In this document: positions 25,420-33,099 of the stretch, one piece after another
Position numbering within the stretch: position 1 is the first letter of the stretch
How the letters are laid out: every line of letters starts with the position of its first letter
Source: Streptomyces werraensis
GTDB taxonomy: Bacteria > Actinomycetota > Actinomycetes > Streptomycetales > Streptomycetaceae
NCBI GenBank assembly: GCA_014656175.1
Contig: BNBX01000011.1
Coordinates: 149,575-213,574, forward strand
Reading direction: 5' to 3'
DNA: 64,000 nt
Program-made: the position numbers and the translations under genes
Notes under the pieces: generated by a model
Database searches by the model: none
The model's input: only the letters and a program-made list of their open reading frames with translations
Told to the model about the DNA's origin: nothing

Positions 25420-25977
25420 TCACGCCTCCTTGAACGGGAAGCCGAGGTGACGGAGAAGGGCACGGCCCTCTTCGTCGTTGGTCGCCGTGGTCACCACGGT
25501 GATGTCCATACCCCGGACGCGGTCGATCTTGTCCTGGTCGATCTCGTGGAACATGACCTGCTCCGTGAGACCGAAGGTGTAGTTGCCACGGCCGTCGAAC
25601 TGCTTGGGGGACAGGCCGCGGAAGTCGCGGATGCGCGGCAGCGCGAGCGACAGGGTGCGGTCCAGGAACTCCCACATGCGGTCGCCACGGAGCGTGACGT
25701 GGGCACCGATCGGCTGACCCTCACGCAGCTTGAACTGCGCGATGGACTTGCGGGCCTTGGTGACGGCCGGCTTCTGACCGGTGATCGTGGTGAGGTCGCG
25801 GATGGCGCCCTCGATCAGCTTGGAGTCGCGGGCGGCGTCGCCCACACCCATGTTGACCACGATCTTGACGAGGCCCGGCACCTGCATGACGTTCTCGTAC
25901 TTGAACTCGTCACGCAGCTTGCCGACGATCTCCTCGCGGTACTTCGTCTTCAGGCGCGGAGTGGTGGTGGTCGTCAT
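25420..25977 (-). CDS. rplE: 50S ribosomal protein L5
   Basis: L5 joins 5S rRNA and the P-site tRNA in the central protuberance. The 185-residue protein has VPGLVKIVVNMGVGDAARDS, a KARKSIAQFKLREGQPIGAHVTL-type core and the FGLTEQVMFHEIDQDK motif. Its ATG overlaps the rplX stop by one base (TGATG), showing translational coupling. Confidence 0.98.
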   Translation of the reverse strand: MTTTTTPRLKTKYREEIVGKLRDEFKYENVMQVPGLVKIVVNMGVGDAARDSKLIEGAIRDLTTITGQKPAVTKARKSIAQFKLREGQPIGAHVTLRGDRMWEFLDRTLSLALPRIRDFRGLSPKQFDGRGNYTFGLTEQVMFHEIDQDKIDRVRGMDITVVTTATNDEEGRALLRHLGFPFKEA

Positions 25978-26300
25978 CAGATGTCCTCACCCGTCCGCTT
26001 GGCAACGCGGATCTTGTTGCCCTCTTCGTCGAAGCGGTAGCCGACGCGGGTCACGACCTTCTTGCCGTCCTTCTCCACGACCAGCTGGACGTTGGAGACG
26101 TGGATCGGGGCCTCGGTGGTGACGATGCCGCCGGCCTGGGAACCGCGAGCCGTCGGACCGGCCTTGGTGTGCTTCTTGACCCGGTTGACACCCTCGACCA
26201 GGACGCGCTGCTCGCGCGGGAAAGCGGCAATGACCTTGCCCTGCTTGCCCTTGTCCTTGCCGGTGATGACCTGGACCAGGTCGCCCTTCTTGATCTTCAT
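25977..26300 (-). CDS. rplX: 50S ribosomal protein L24
   Basis: L24 starts large-subunit assembly. From ATG 26300 the product has 107 residues, beginning MKIKKGDLVQVITGKDKGKQ (KOW motif). A GTG two codons earlier (26306) overlaps the rplN stop as GTGA and could also be used, with GGAGG before it. The gene is coupled to rplE downstream. Confidence 0.96.
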   Translation of the reverse strand: MKIKKGDLVQVITGKDKGKQGKVIAAFPREQRVLVEGVNRVKKHTKAGPTARGSQAGGIVTTEAPIHVSNVQLVVEKDGKKVVTRVGYRFDEEGNKIRVAKRTGEDI

Positions 26301-26302
26301 GC

Positions 26303-26671
26303 TCACAGCACCTCCGGCGCGAGGGAGATGATCTTCATGAACTTCTTCTCGCGCAGCTCACGGCCCACCGGGCCGAAGATACGGGTGCCACGAGGGTCGC
26401 CGTCGTTCTTGAGAATGACGGCGGCGTTCTCGTCGAAGCGGATGTACGAGCCGTCCGGACGGCGGCGCTCCTTGACGGTGCGAACGATGACCGCCTTGAC
26501 GACGTCACCCTTCTTCACGTTGCCACCGGGGATCGCGTCCTTGACGGTGGCGACGATGACGTCACCGATACCCGCGTAGCGGCGACCGGAGCCACCGAGC
26601 ACACGGATGCAGAGGATCTCCTTCGCACCCGTGTTGTCGGCGACACGCAGTCGCGACTCCTGCTGGATCAC
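26303..26671 (-). CDS. rplN: 50S ribosomal protein L14
   Basis: L14 forms intersubunit bridges. The 122-residue protein begins at GTG 26671 with IQQESRLRVADNTGAKEILC and ends KFMKIISLAPEVL. It opens the spc operon, immediately after two hairpins that close the S10 operon. Confidence 0.98.
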   Translation of the reverse strand: MIQQESRLRVADNTGAKEILCIRVLGGSGRRYAGIGDVIVATVKDAIPGGNVKKGDVVKAVIVRTVKERRRPDGSYIRFDENAAVILKNDGDPRGTRIFGPVGRELREKKFMKIISLAPEVL

Positions 26672-26699
26672 GTCTATCTCCTGAATGTCTGCCGGTTCC

Positions 26700-26764
26700 C
26701 CGGGAGCCGCTCAGCGAGCGGCTCCCGGAGCCTGGCGGAACTGTCCTGCGGGTTTGCCCGCAGG
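26700..26764 (-). terminator. Two hairpins at the S10/spc operon boundary
   Basis: A 12-bp perfect stem, CCGGGAGCCGCT with AGCGGCTCCCGG (26700-26711, 26717-26728), lies next to CCTGCGGG-TTTG-CCCGCAGG (26745-26764). They occupy the rpsQ-rplN gap and end 2 bp from the rpsQ stop. They look like a terminator pair for S10, though read-through into spc is possible. Confidence 0.7.
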
Positions 26765-26766
26765 AA

Positions 26767-27054
26767 TTACTTGGCCTTCTCGAGGATCTCGACGACGCGC
26801 CAGCGCTTCGTCGCGGACAGCGGCCGGGTCTCCATGAGGAGGACGCGGTCGCCGACACCCGCGGCGTTCTGCTCGTCGTGCGCCTTGAGCTTGTTCGTAC
26901 GGCGGATGACCTTGCCGTACAGCGCGTGCTTCACGCGGTCCTCGACGGCGACGACGACGGTCTTGTCCATCTTGTCGCTGACGACCAGACCCTCACGGGT
27001 CTTGCGGAAACCGCGGGCGTCCTTCGTCTCTTCAGTCACGTTGTTCTCGCTCAT
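26767..27054 (-). CDS. rpsQ: 30S ribosomal protein S17
   Basis: S17 binds the 5' domain of 16S rRNA. The 95-residue protein has a 15-residue acidic N-terminal extension before RKTREGLVVSDKMDKTVVVA. It ends RWRVVEILEKAK. The ATG overlaps the rpmC stop (ATGA). Confidence 0.97.
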   Translation of the reverse strand: MSENNVTEETKDARGFRKTREGLVVSDKMDKTVVVAVEDRVKHALYGKVIRRTNKLKAHDEQNAAGVGDRVLLMETRPLSATKRWRVVEILEKAK

Positions 27055-27275
27055 GCGCTCTCCACCGTCTCGATGCCCAGCTCGCGCTCACGCATCAGGG
27101 TGTAGATCCGCGCGATGTCCTTGCGGACGGCCTTGAGCCGACCGTGGTTCTCGAGCTGACCCGTGGCCGCCTGGAAGCGGAGGTTGAACAGCTCTTCCTT
27201 GGCCTCGCGGAGCTTCGCCAGAAGCTCCTCGTTGCCCAGCTCGCGCAGCTCTGACGCCTTGGTACCGGCCGACAT
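27051..27275 (-). CDS. rpmC: 50S ribosomal protein L29
   Basis: L29 lines the peptide exit near the trigger-factor site. The 74-residue protein MSAGTKASELRELGNEELLA... has KEELFNLRFQAATGQLENHG. ATG 27275 shares a base with the rplP stop (TGATG), so coupling supports it over the GTG one codon upstream. Confidence 0.97.
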   Translation of the reverse strand: MSAGTKASELRELGNEELLAKLREAKEELFNLRFQAATGQLENHGRLKAVRKDIARIYTLMRERELGIETVESA

Positions 27276-27694
27276 CACGCTTCACCTGCCTCGCGCTTGA
27301 CGATCTTGCACTTCATCGGCAGCTTGTGAGCCGCACGGGTCAGGGCCTCGCGCGCGATCTTCTCGTTGGGGTACGACAGCTCGAACATGACGCGTCCGGG
27401 CTTGACGTTGGCCACCCACCACTCCGGGGAGCCCTTACCGGAACCCATGCGGGTCTCGGCCGGCTTCTTGGTGAGGGGGCGGTCCGGGTAGATGTTGATC
27501 CAGACCTTGCCGCCACGCTTGATGTGGCGGGTCATGGCGATACGAGCCGCTTCGATCTGGCGGTTCGTCACGTACGCCGGGGTGAGCGCCTGGATGCCGT
27601 ACTCGCCGAACGCAACCTGCGTGCCACCCTTCGACATGCCGTTGCGCTTCGGGTGGTGCTGCTTGCGGTGCTTGACCCTACGGGGGATCAGCAT
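27275..27694 (-). CDS. rplP: 50S ribosomal protein L16
   Basis: L16 positions tRNA in the A site. The 139-residue protein has RRVKHRKQHHPKRNGMSKGG near its N-terminus and RMGSGKGSPEWWVANVKPGR, the tip loop with the site often targeted by orthosomycins. It lies 5 bp after rpsC. Confidence 0.98.
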   Translation of the reverse strand: MLIPRRVKHRKQHHPKRNGMSKGGTQVAFGEYGIQALTPAYVTNRQIEAARIAMTRHIKRGGKVWINIYPDRPLTKKPAETRMGSGKGSPEWWVANVKPGRVMFELSYPNEKIAREALTRAAHKLPMKCKIVKREAGEA

Positions 27695-27699
27695 GGTGG

Positions 27700-28527
27700 T
27701 CAGGCCTCCGTTCCGGTGCTCTCAGCCGGAGCGGCCGCCGGAGCCTCGGCCTTGGGGGCCTCGGCAGCGGGAGCCTGCTGCGGCTTGCGACCGCGACCGC
27801 CACGCTCGCCACCGCGGCCACCACGGGCCGGGCGGTCGGCACCGCCACGGGCCGGGCGGTTGCCGGCGCGGGCAGCGGCGTTCTCGGCGCGGACCTCGGC
27901 GATGTTCTTGACGTCGCCCTTGTAGATCCAGACCTTCACGCCGATGCGGCCGAAGGTCGTCTTGGCCTCGAAGAAGCCGTAGTCCACGTTCGCGCGGAGC
28001 GTGTGCAGGGGCACGCGGCCCTCGCGGTAGAACTCCGAGCGGGACATCTCGGCGCCGCCGAGGCGGCCGCCGCACTGGATCTTGATGCCCTTGGCGCCCG
28101 CCTTCATCGCCGACTGCATGCTCTTGCGCATGGCGCGGCGGAAGGAGACGCGGGAGGAGAGCTGCTCGGCGACGGCCTGCGCGACCAGCTGAGCGTCGGT
28201 CTCGGGGTTCTTGACCTCGAGGATGTTCAGCTGGACCTGCTTGCCGGTGAGCTTCTCGAGGTCACCGCGGATGCGGTCGGCCTCGGCGCCACGGCGGCCG
28301 ATCACGATGCCCGGACGCGCGGTGTGGATGTCCACACGCACACGGTCACGGGTGCGCTCGATCTCGACCTTGGAGATGCCGGCGCGCTCCATGCCGGACG
28401 TCATCATCCGACGGATGGCGACGTCTTCCTTGACGTAGTCCTTGTACAGCTTGTCGGCGTACCAACGCGACTTGAAGTCGGTCGTGACACCGAGCCGGAA
28501 CCCGTGCGGGTTTACCTTCTGGCCCAT
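27700..28527 (-). CDS. rpsC: 30S ribosomal protein S3
   Basis: S3 forms part of the mRNA entry helicase. The KH domain contains RPGIVIGRRGAEADRIRGDL and the C-terminal domain QCGGRLGGAEMSRSEFYREG. After about residue 220, a Gly/Arg/Pro/Ala-rich tail of about 50 residues is added, normal for Streptomyces and giving 275 residues. Its ATG overlaps the rplV stop by one base. Confidence 0.98.
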   Translation of the reverse strand: MGQKVNPHGFRLGVTTDFKSRWYADKLYKDYVKEDVAIRRMMTSGMERAGISKVEIERTRDRVRVDIHTARPGIVIGRRGAEADRIRGDLEKLTGKQVQLNILEVKNPETDAQLVAQAVAEQLSSRVSFRRAMRKSMQSAMKAGAKGIKIQCGGRLGGAEMSRSEFYREGRVPLHTLRANVDYGFFEAKTTFGRIGVKVWIYKGDVKNIAEVRAENAAARAGNRPARGGADRPARGGRGGERGGRGRKPQQAPAAEAPKAEAPAAAPAESTGTEA

Positions 28528-28874
28528 TACCGGGTTCCTTCCTTGCTGCTGACGACCACGGTGATGTGGCTGGTCCGCTTGCGGATCCGGTAGGCGCGGC
28601 CCTGGGCGCGCGGACGGAACCGCTTCAGGGTCGGGCCCTCGTCGACGTAGGCCTCGGAAATGAAGAGGCTGTCGACGTCGGTGTGGTCGTAGTTGTGCGC
28701 GGCGTTGGCAATGGCGCTGTCCAGCACCTTGCCCACCGGAACCGAGGCTGCCTGCGGAGCGAATCGCAGGACGGCCTGGGCCTCCGTGGCGTCCATGCCA
28801 CGGATGAGGTCCACCACGCGGCGGGCCTTCATGGGCGTGACGCGGATGTACCGCGCCTGGGCCCTGGCTTCCAT
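28527..28874 (-). CDS. rplV: 50S ribosomal protein L22
   Basis: L22 has a beta hairpin that lines the exit tunnel near macrolide sites. The 115-residue protein begins MEARAQARYIRVTPMKARRV and has the tip KRFRPRAQGRAYRIRKRTSH. No deletion in the hairpin tip is seen, so no macrolide-type change is evident. Confidence 0.98.
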   Translation of the reverse strand: MEARAQARYIRVTPMKARRVVDLIRGMDATEAQAVLRFAPQAASVPVGKVLDSAIANAAHNYDHTDVDSLFISEAYVDEGPTLKRFRPRAQGRAYRIRKRTSHITVVVSSKEGTR

Positions 28875-28917
28875 GGTTGTCCTTCCAGTTACTTACGTGT
28901 CTGTTGCGATCCGCGCC

Positions 28918-29199
28918 CTAGCGGCGCTTCGACTTCCGGTCTTCCTTGACGTGACCCCGGAAGGTCCGCGTCGGCGAGAACTCGCCGAGCTTGTGACCGA
29001 CCATCGACTCGGTGACGAACACCGGGATGTGGGTCTTGCCGTTGTGCACCGCGATCGTGTGGCCCAGCATCGCCGGGACGATCATCGAGCGACGGGACCA
29101 GGTCTTGATGACGTTCTTGGTACCGGCTTCGTTCTGCGCGTCCACCTTCTTGATCAGGTGGTCGTCGACGAAGGGTCCCTTCTTCAAGCTACGAGGCAT
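28918..29199 (-). CDS. rpsS: 30S ribosomal protein S19
   Basis: S19 binds with S13 in the 30S head. The 93-residue protein MPRSLKKGPFVDDHLIKKVD... has the GHTIAVHNGKTHIPVFVTES signature. It follows rplB by 12 bp. Confidence 0.98.
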   Translation of the reverse strand: MPRSLKKGPFVDDHLIKKVDAQNEAGTKNVIKTWSRRSMIVPAMLGHTIAVHNGKTHIPVFVTESMVGHKLGEFSPTRTFRGHVKEDRKSKRR

Positions 29200-29211
29200 C
29201 TCAACCCGTCC

Positions 29212-30048
29212 TTAGCGCTTCTTGTTCGTCTTGCGGCGGCGGACGATGTACTTGTTCGACGCCTTCTTGGGCGAACGAGTACGGCCTTCCTTCTTGCCCC
29301 AGGGGGACACGGGGTGACGGCCACCGGAGGTCCGGCCCTCACCACCACCGTGCGGGTGGTCCACCGGGTTCATGACGACACCGCGGACGGTCGGGCGGAC
29401 GCCCAGCCACCGCTTGCGGCCCGCCTTGCCCCAGTTGATGTTGCTCTGCTCGGCGTTGCCGACCTCGCCGACCGTGGCGCGGCAGCGCTGGTCGACCAGG
29501 CGGATCTCACCGGAGGGCATGCGGAGGTGGGCCATGGTGCCCTCCTTCGCGAGCAGCTGCACCGAGGCGCCGGCGGAGCGGGCGAACTTGGCGCCGCCGC
29601 CGGGACGCAGCTCGATGGCGTGCAGCGTCGTACCCACGGGGATGTTGCGCAGGGCAAGGTTGTTGCCCGGCTTGATGTCGGCCCCGGGACCGTTCTCGAT
29701 GCGGTCGCCCTGGTTCAGGCCACGCGGCGCGAGGATGTAGCGCTTCTCGCCGTCCGCGTAGTGAAGCAGCGCGATGCGCGCGGTGCGGTTGGGGTCGTAC
29801 TCGATGTGCGCGACCTTCGCCGGCACGCCGTCCTTGTCGTGACGACGGAAGTCGATCACTCGGTAGGCGCGCTTGTGGCCACCGCCCTGGTGGCGGACGG
29901 TCACACGACCGGAATTGTTACGGCCGCCCTTGCTGTGCAGGGGACGGACCAGCGACTTCTCCGGCGTGGACCGCGTGACCTCGACGAAGTCGGCGACGCT
30001 GGAGCCACGACGGCCCGGAGTCGTCGGCTTGTACTTGCGGATACCCAT
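29212..30048 (-). CDS. rplB: 50S ribosomal protein L2
   Basis: L2 is needed for subunit joining and peptidyl transfer. The 278-residue protein shows RRGSSVADFVEVTRSTPEKS, ARSAGASVQLLAKEG and the signature VRGVVMNPVDHPHGGGEGRT with the essential His. The C-terminus is basic. Confidence 0.98.
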   Translation of the reverse strand: MGIRKYKPTTPGRRGSSVADFVEVTRSTPEKSLVRPLHSKGGRNNSGRVTVRHQGGGHKRAYRVIDFRRHDKDGVPAKVAHIEYDPNRTARIALLHYADGEKRYILAPRGLNQGDRIENGPGADIKPGNNLALRNIPVGTTLHAIELRPGGGAKFARSAGASVQLLAKEGTMAHLRMPSGEIRLVDQRCRATVGEVGNAEQSNINWGKAGRKRWLGVRPTVRGVVMNPVDHPHGGGEGRTSGGRHPVSPWGKKEGRTRSPKKASNKYIVRRRKTNKKR

Positions 30049-30086
30049 TTCTCAGTCCTCGTCCGATATCGAACGATCCTGACCGC

Positions 30087-30506
30087 TTACGCGGTCGGAC
30101 CGCCGAAGATGTCGATACGGTCGCCCTCGGCGAGGGTCACGATCGCGCGCTTGGTGGCGGCACGCTGGCCGAAGCCGGTGCGGGTGCGCTTGCGCTTGCC
30201 CACGCGGTTGATCGTGTTGACCCCGGTGACCTTGACCTCGAAGACCGCCTGGACGGCCTCCTTGATCTGGGTCTTGTTGGCACGCGGGTCGACGAGGAAC
30301 GTGTACTTGTTCTCGTCGATGAGCGCGTAGCTCTTCTCGGACACGACCGGCTTCAGCAGGACGTCACGGGGGTCCGTGTACGCCTTGCTCGCCGGGGTGA
30401 CGACGGTGTTCTTGCCCTCGGAGGCGTGACGGCGCGCCTTGGCGACGCGCGCAGCCTTGGCCGCCTTGGCGGCCTTCGAGGCGATCGAGGGGTGACGGGC
30501 AGCCAT
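30087..30506 (-). CDS. rplW: 50S ribosomal protein L23
   Basis: L23 docks trigger factor and SRP at the exit tunnel. The core starts near YTDPRDVLLKPVVSEKSYAL. A 40-residue Ala/Lys/Arg-rich N-terminal extension (with AAKAAKAARVAKARRHASEG) precedes it, a Streptomyces-type addition that makes 139 residues. ATG 30506 overlaps the rplD stop by one base. Confidence 0.97.
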   Translation of the reverse strand: MAARHPSIASKAAKAAKAARVAKARRHASEGKNTVVTPASKAYTDPRDVLLKPVVSEKSYALIDENKYTFLVDPRANKTQIKEAVQAVFEVKVTGVNTINRVGKRKRTRTGFGQRAATKRAIVTLAEGDRIDIFGGPTA

Positions 30507-31165
30507 CAGACCTCGCTCCCTTCGTTGTCGTTGGCCTTGTTCGGGCCGGCGACGAAGGACTCGAAAGCGGCCTTGGTGAAGACCACGTCGTCCGAGACGA
30601 GAACGTCGTACGTGTTCAGCTGGCCCGGCTCCAGGATGTGGACCTGGGGCAGGTTGCGGGCGGACAGCCACGCGGCCTCGTCGGCGCGGTCGACGACCAG
30701 GAGCAGGTTCTTGCGCTCCGAGATCTTGCCGAACAGCGTCTTGGCGGCCTTGGTGGACGGGGTCTCACCCTCGACCACGCCGGTGACGACGTGGATGCGG
30801 TTGTGGCGCGCCCGGTCGGTGAGGGCGTGACGCAGGGCGGCAGCCTTCATCTTCTTGGGCGTGCGCTGCGAGTAGTCGCGCGGCACGGGACCGTGCACGA
30901 CGCCACCACCGGCGAACTGCGGCGCGCGGGTCGAGCCCTGACGGGCGCGGCCGGTGCCCTTCTGGCGGTACGGCTTCTTGCCGCCACCACGGACCTCGCC
31001 ACGGGTCTTCGTCTTGTGCGTGCCCTGGCGGGCAGCGGCCAGCTGCGCGACGACGACCTGGTGGATCAGCGGAACGCTGACCTTCTCGACGTCGAAGATC
31101 TCCGCGGGGAGCTCGACGGTACCGGCCTTGTCGCCCGCCGGCGAAAGGATGTCAACAGTGCTCAT
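30506..31165 (-). CDS. rplD: 50S ribosomal protein L4
   Basis: L4 reaches the exit tunnel with an extended loop and in enterobacteria represses the S10 operon. The 219-residue sequence has TKTRGEVRGGGKKPYRQKGT, GRARQGSTRAPQFAGGG and the VPRDYSQRTPKKMKAAALRH motif, all intact. It overlaps rplW by one base (TGATG). Confidence 0.98.
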   Translation of the reverse strand: MSTVDILSPAGDKAGTVELPAEIFDVEKVSVPLIHQVVVAQLAAARQGTHKTKTRGEVRGGGKKPYRQKGTGRARQGSTRAPQFAGGGVVHGPVPRDYSQRTPKKMKAAALRHALTDRARHNRIHVVTGVVEGETPSTKAAKTLFGKISERKNLLLVVDRADEAAWLSARNLPQVHILEPGQLNTYDVLVSDDVVFTKAAFESFVAGPNKANDNEGSEV

Positions 31166-31173
31166 CGGTTACC

Positions 31174-31818
31174 TCAGGCCCCCTTGGCCGCGGTGCGGAC
31201 CAGGACGAGGCCGCCGTTCGGACCGGGAACCGCGCCCTTGATGAGCAGCAGACCCTTCTCCGCGTCAACGGCGTGGACGGTCAGGTTCTGGGTGGTGACC
31301 CGCTCGTTGCCCATGCGACCCGCCATGCGGAGGCCCTTGAACACACGACCCGGGGTGGCGCAGCCACCGATGGAACCGGGCGAGCGGTGCTTGCGCTGGG
31401 TGCCGTGCCCGGCGCCGAGGCCACGGAAGTTGTGGCGCTTCATGACACCGGCGAAGCCCTTGCCCTTGCTCTTGCCGGTCACGTCGACCTTCACGCCGGC
31501 CTCGAACACCTCAGCGGTGATCTCCTGGCCCAGCGTGTACTCGGAGGCGTCCGACGTGCGGATCTCGACGAGGTGACGACGGGGGGTGACGTCGGCCTTG
31601 GCGAAGTGACCCTTGAGGGGCTTGTTCACCTTGCGCGGGTCGATCTCGCCGAAGGCGATCTGGACGGACTCGTAGCCGTCGACGTCGTTCGTGCGGACCT
31701 GGGTGACGACGTTGGGGCCGGCCTTGACGACGGTGACCGGGACGACGCGGTTGTTCGCGTCCCACACCTGCGTCATGCCGAGCTTCTCGCCCAGGATGCC
31801 CTTGATCTGCTTAGCCAT
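31174..31818 (-). CDS. rplC: 50S ribosomal protein L3
   Basis: L3 is an assembly initiator near the peptidyl transferase centre. The 214-residue protein has MAKQIKGILGEKLGMTQVWD at the N-terminus and the W-finger region HNFRGLGAGHGTQRKHRSPG. It follows rpsJ by 18 bp. Confidence 0.98.
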   Translation of the reverse strand: MAKQIKGILGEKLGMTQVWDANNRVVPVTVVKAGPNVVTQVRTNDVDGYESVQIAFGEIDPRKVNKPLKGHFAKADVTPRRHLVEIRTSDASEYTLGQEITAEVFEAGVKVDVTGKSKGKGFAGVMKRHNFRGLGAGHGTQRKHRSPGSIGGCATPGRVFKGLRMAGRMGNERVTTQNLTVHAVDAEKGLLLIKGAVPGPNGGLVLVRTAAKGA

Positions 31819-31836
31819 CTCTTCAGATCACCGGCC

Positions 31837-32145
31837 TCAGAGCTTGATCTCGATGTCGACACCGGCCGGGAGGTCGAGTCGCATCAGAGAGTCAACGGTC
31901 TTGGGGGTCGGGTCGAGGATGTCGATCAGGCGCTTGTGCGTGCGCATCTCGAAGTGCTCGCGCGAGTCCTTGTACTTGTGCGGCGACTTGATGACGCAGT
32001 ACACGTTCTTCTCAGTGGGCAGCGGCACCGGGCCCGCGACCGACGCACCAGTGCGCGTCACCGTCTCGACGATCTTCTTCGCCGAAGAGTCGATGACCTC
32101 GTGGTCGTAGGCCTTGAGCCGGATGCGGATCTTCTGTCCCGCCAT
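31837..32145 (-). CDS. rpsJ: 30S ribosomal protein S10
   Basis: S10 sits in the 30S head and also binds NusB in antitermination. The 102-residue protein begins MAGQKIRIRLKAYDHEVIDS. The loop PLPTEKNVYCVIKSPHKYKD carries the tigecycline-site Lys/His/Lys/Tyr residues in wild-type form. It is the first gene of the S10 operon; the 508-bp region upstream carries a shared leader element and one of the RHS-flanking repeats. Confidence 0.98.
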   Translation of the reverse strand: MAGQKIRIRLKAYDHEVIDSSAKKIVETVTRTGASVAGPVPLPTEKNVYCVIKSPHKYKDSREHFEMRTHKRLIDILDPTPKTVDSLMRLDLPAGVDIEIKL

Positions 32146-32205
32146 GGCTACTTCGTAGTCCTGTCTCTCATTACGCTCTGGAACCCGGAGCGGCTTCCCC
32201 TCACC

Positions 32206-32231
32206 TCCGACCCACGCGGTCGGGCGTGTCG
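32206..32231 (-). promoter_or_regulatory. Leader element shared with the S12 operon, S10 copy
   Basis: Read on the minus strand this 26-bp element holds the hairpin CCGACC-GCGTG-GGTCGG followed by A. It lies 61 to 86 bp before the rpsJ start. Its twin is at 59770-59795 before rpsL, differing at one base. Finding the same element in the leaders of two ribosomal operons suggests a regulatory role. Confidence 0.7.
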
Positions 32232-32263
32232 CACTCCCGCTGACACAGATGTCCCTTGTTCGA

Positions 32264-32518
32264 ACATCCCTGCGGGATTGACACGGCCCTACCAGAACCG
32301 CGGACCGGGGGCGAAAGGCCCACCGGGCGCCTGGCCGGCGCCGCACCACACTTCCCGGAAGATTCCCGTACGTCCGCCCCTGATCAGGGACGACGAGTAC
32401 TGTGGGACTCGCTTCCAGTCCTCCCGGCGGGAGGCGCGCAGCATCAACACTCGACCGAGCAACTCGGACAGTCTGCCACAGAGGGCGGCGGGCTGGCCAA
32501 TCGGGCGGAAGAGAGTAC
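32264..32518. repeat. 255-bp direct repeat 1 (S10 side)
   Basis: This segment aligns without gaps to 37953-38207 in the same orientation, with about 19 differences by hand count (about 92% identity). The two copies bracket the RHS toxin gene and its SUKH-3 gene. Ten of 13 transitions are G/C here and A/T in the other copy. Confidence 0.92.
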
Positions 32519-32653
32519 CCGGAAGGTGGCGGGGATCAAACGCGGGAGCCCCGGAAACGGCGCAGCGAACAGGCCGGTGCAGGAACGTCGTGCGAGTTCA
32601 CGGGCTTCGGCACCGCTCCCCCGCACACCGCTCCTCGTTCCCGCCGGCGTGCT

Positions 32654-33097
32654 CTAACGGATGCCTTCGATCAGCTTTTCCAGTGCCTCCTCAGCCGTGT
32701 GCGCCAGCAGCACGACACTGTCCCTGCCGATGTAAACGGCACCAGTCGGCGCGATGCCGAGGAAACTGTTGCGCCGGTCGGCCTCTCCGATCGGATAGAG
32801 GTCGGTACCGGCCTCCTCACTGAGTACGTCGAAGATCTCGTCCTCCCATTCGGCCGCCGTCGGATCGAGGCTGAATCCCATACGGGCCATCGTCCGCCCG
32901 GGTCCGCGAGCAGTGCTCTCGAGCCCTCCGAACTCGGCAAGGAAGCGTCGGGCCGCCTCGTGCATTTCAAAGCCGCCGCGTTCTTTGAGCGCGTTCTCCC
33001 ACTCCTCGGTCGACACCGTCCGGCCGGGGCGCCAGCCCGCCTCCCGCAACACCCGGTCGGTCTCCGCGGACCACCGCTGCCCGTCGTTCTCGTGCAT
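32654..33097 (-). CDS. SUKH-3 family immunity protein
   Basis: The 147-residue product resembles SUKH-3 immunity proteins: a W-x-P-G-R near the N-terminus (REAGWRPGRTVSTEEW), the central ARRFLAEFGGL motif, then FSLDPTAAEW and LYPIGEADRRNSFLGI, and a C-terminal TAEEALEKLIEGIR. SUKH-3 proteins are known partners of YwqJ-like deaminase toxins. ATG 33097 follows the RHS stop (TAG) by 2 bp, the usual tight toxin-immunity coupling. I infer that it neutralises the RHS tip directly upstream. No signal peptide is present, as expected for a cytoplasmic antidote. Confidence 0.85.
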   Translation of the reverse strand: MHENDGQRWSAETDRVLREAGWRPGRTVSTEEWENALKERGGFEMHEAARRFLAEFGGLESTARGPGRTMARMGFSLDPTAAEWEDEIFDVLSEEAGTDLYPIGEADRRNSFLGIAPTGAVYIGRDSVVLLAHTAEEALEKLIEGIR

Positions 33098-33099
33098 CG

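Larger units (their letters stand above)
32146..32653. other. S10 operon upstream region
   Basis: This 508-bp gap has no credible gene. It contains the 26-bp element (32206-32231), direct repeat 1 (32264-32518) and a 135-bp remainder next to the SUKH-3 gene. A possible minus-strand promoter inside the repeat is TTGGCC, 19 bp, CAGACT (about 32470-32500). That call is weak. Confidence 0.5.

Noticed and set aside
32279..32310. Plus-strand promoter TTGACA inside the repeats
   Set aside because: No -10 hexamer occurs at the right spacing, and no plus-strand gene follows.
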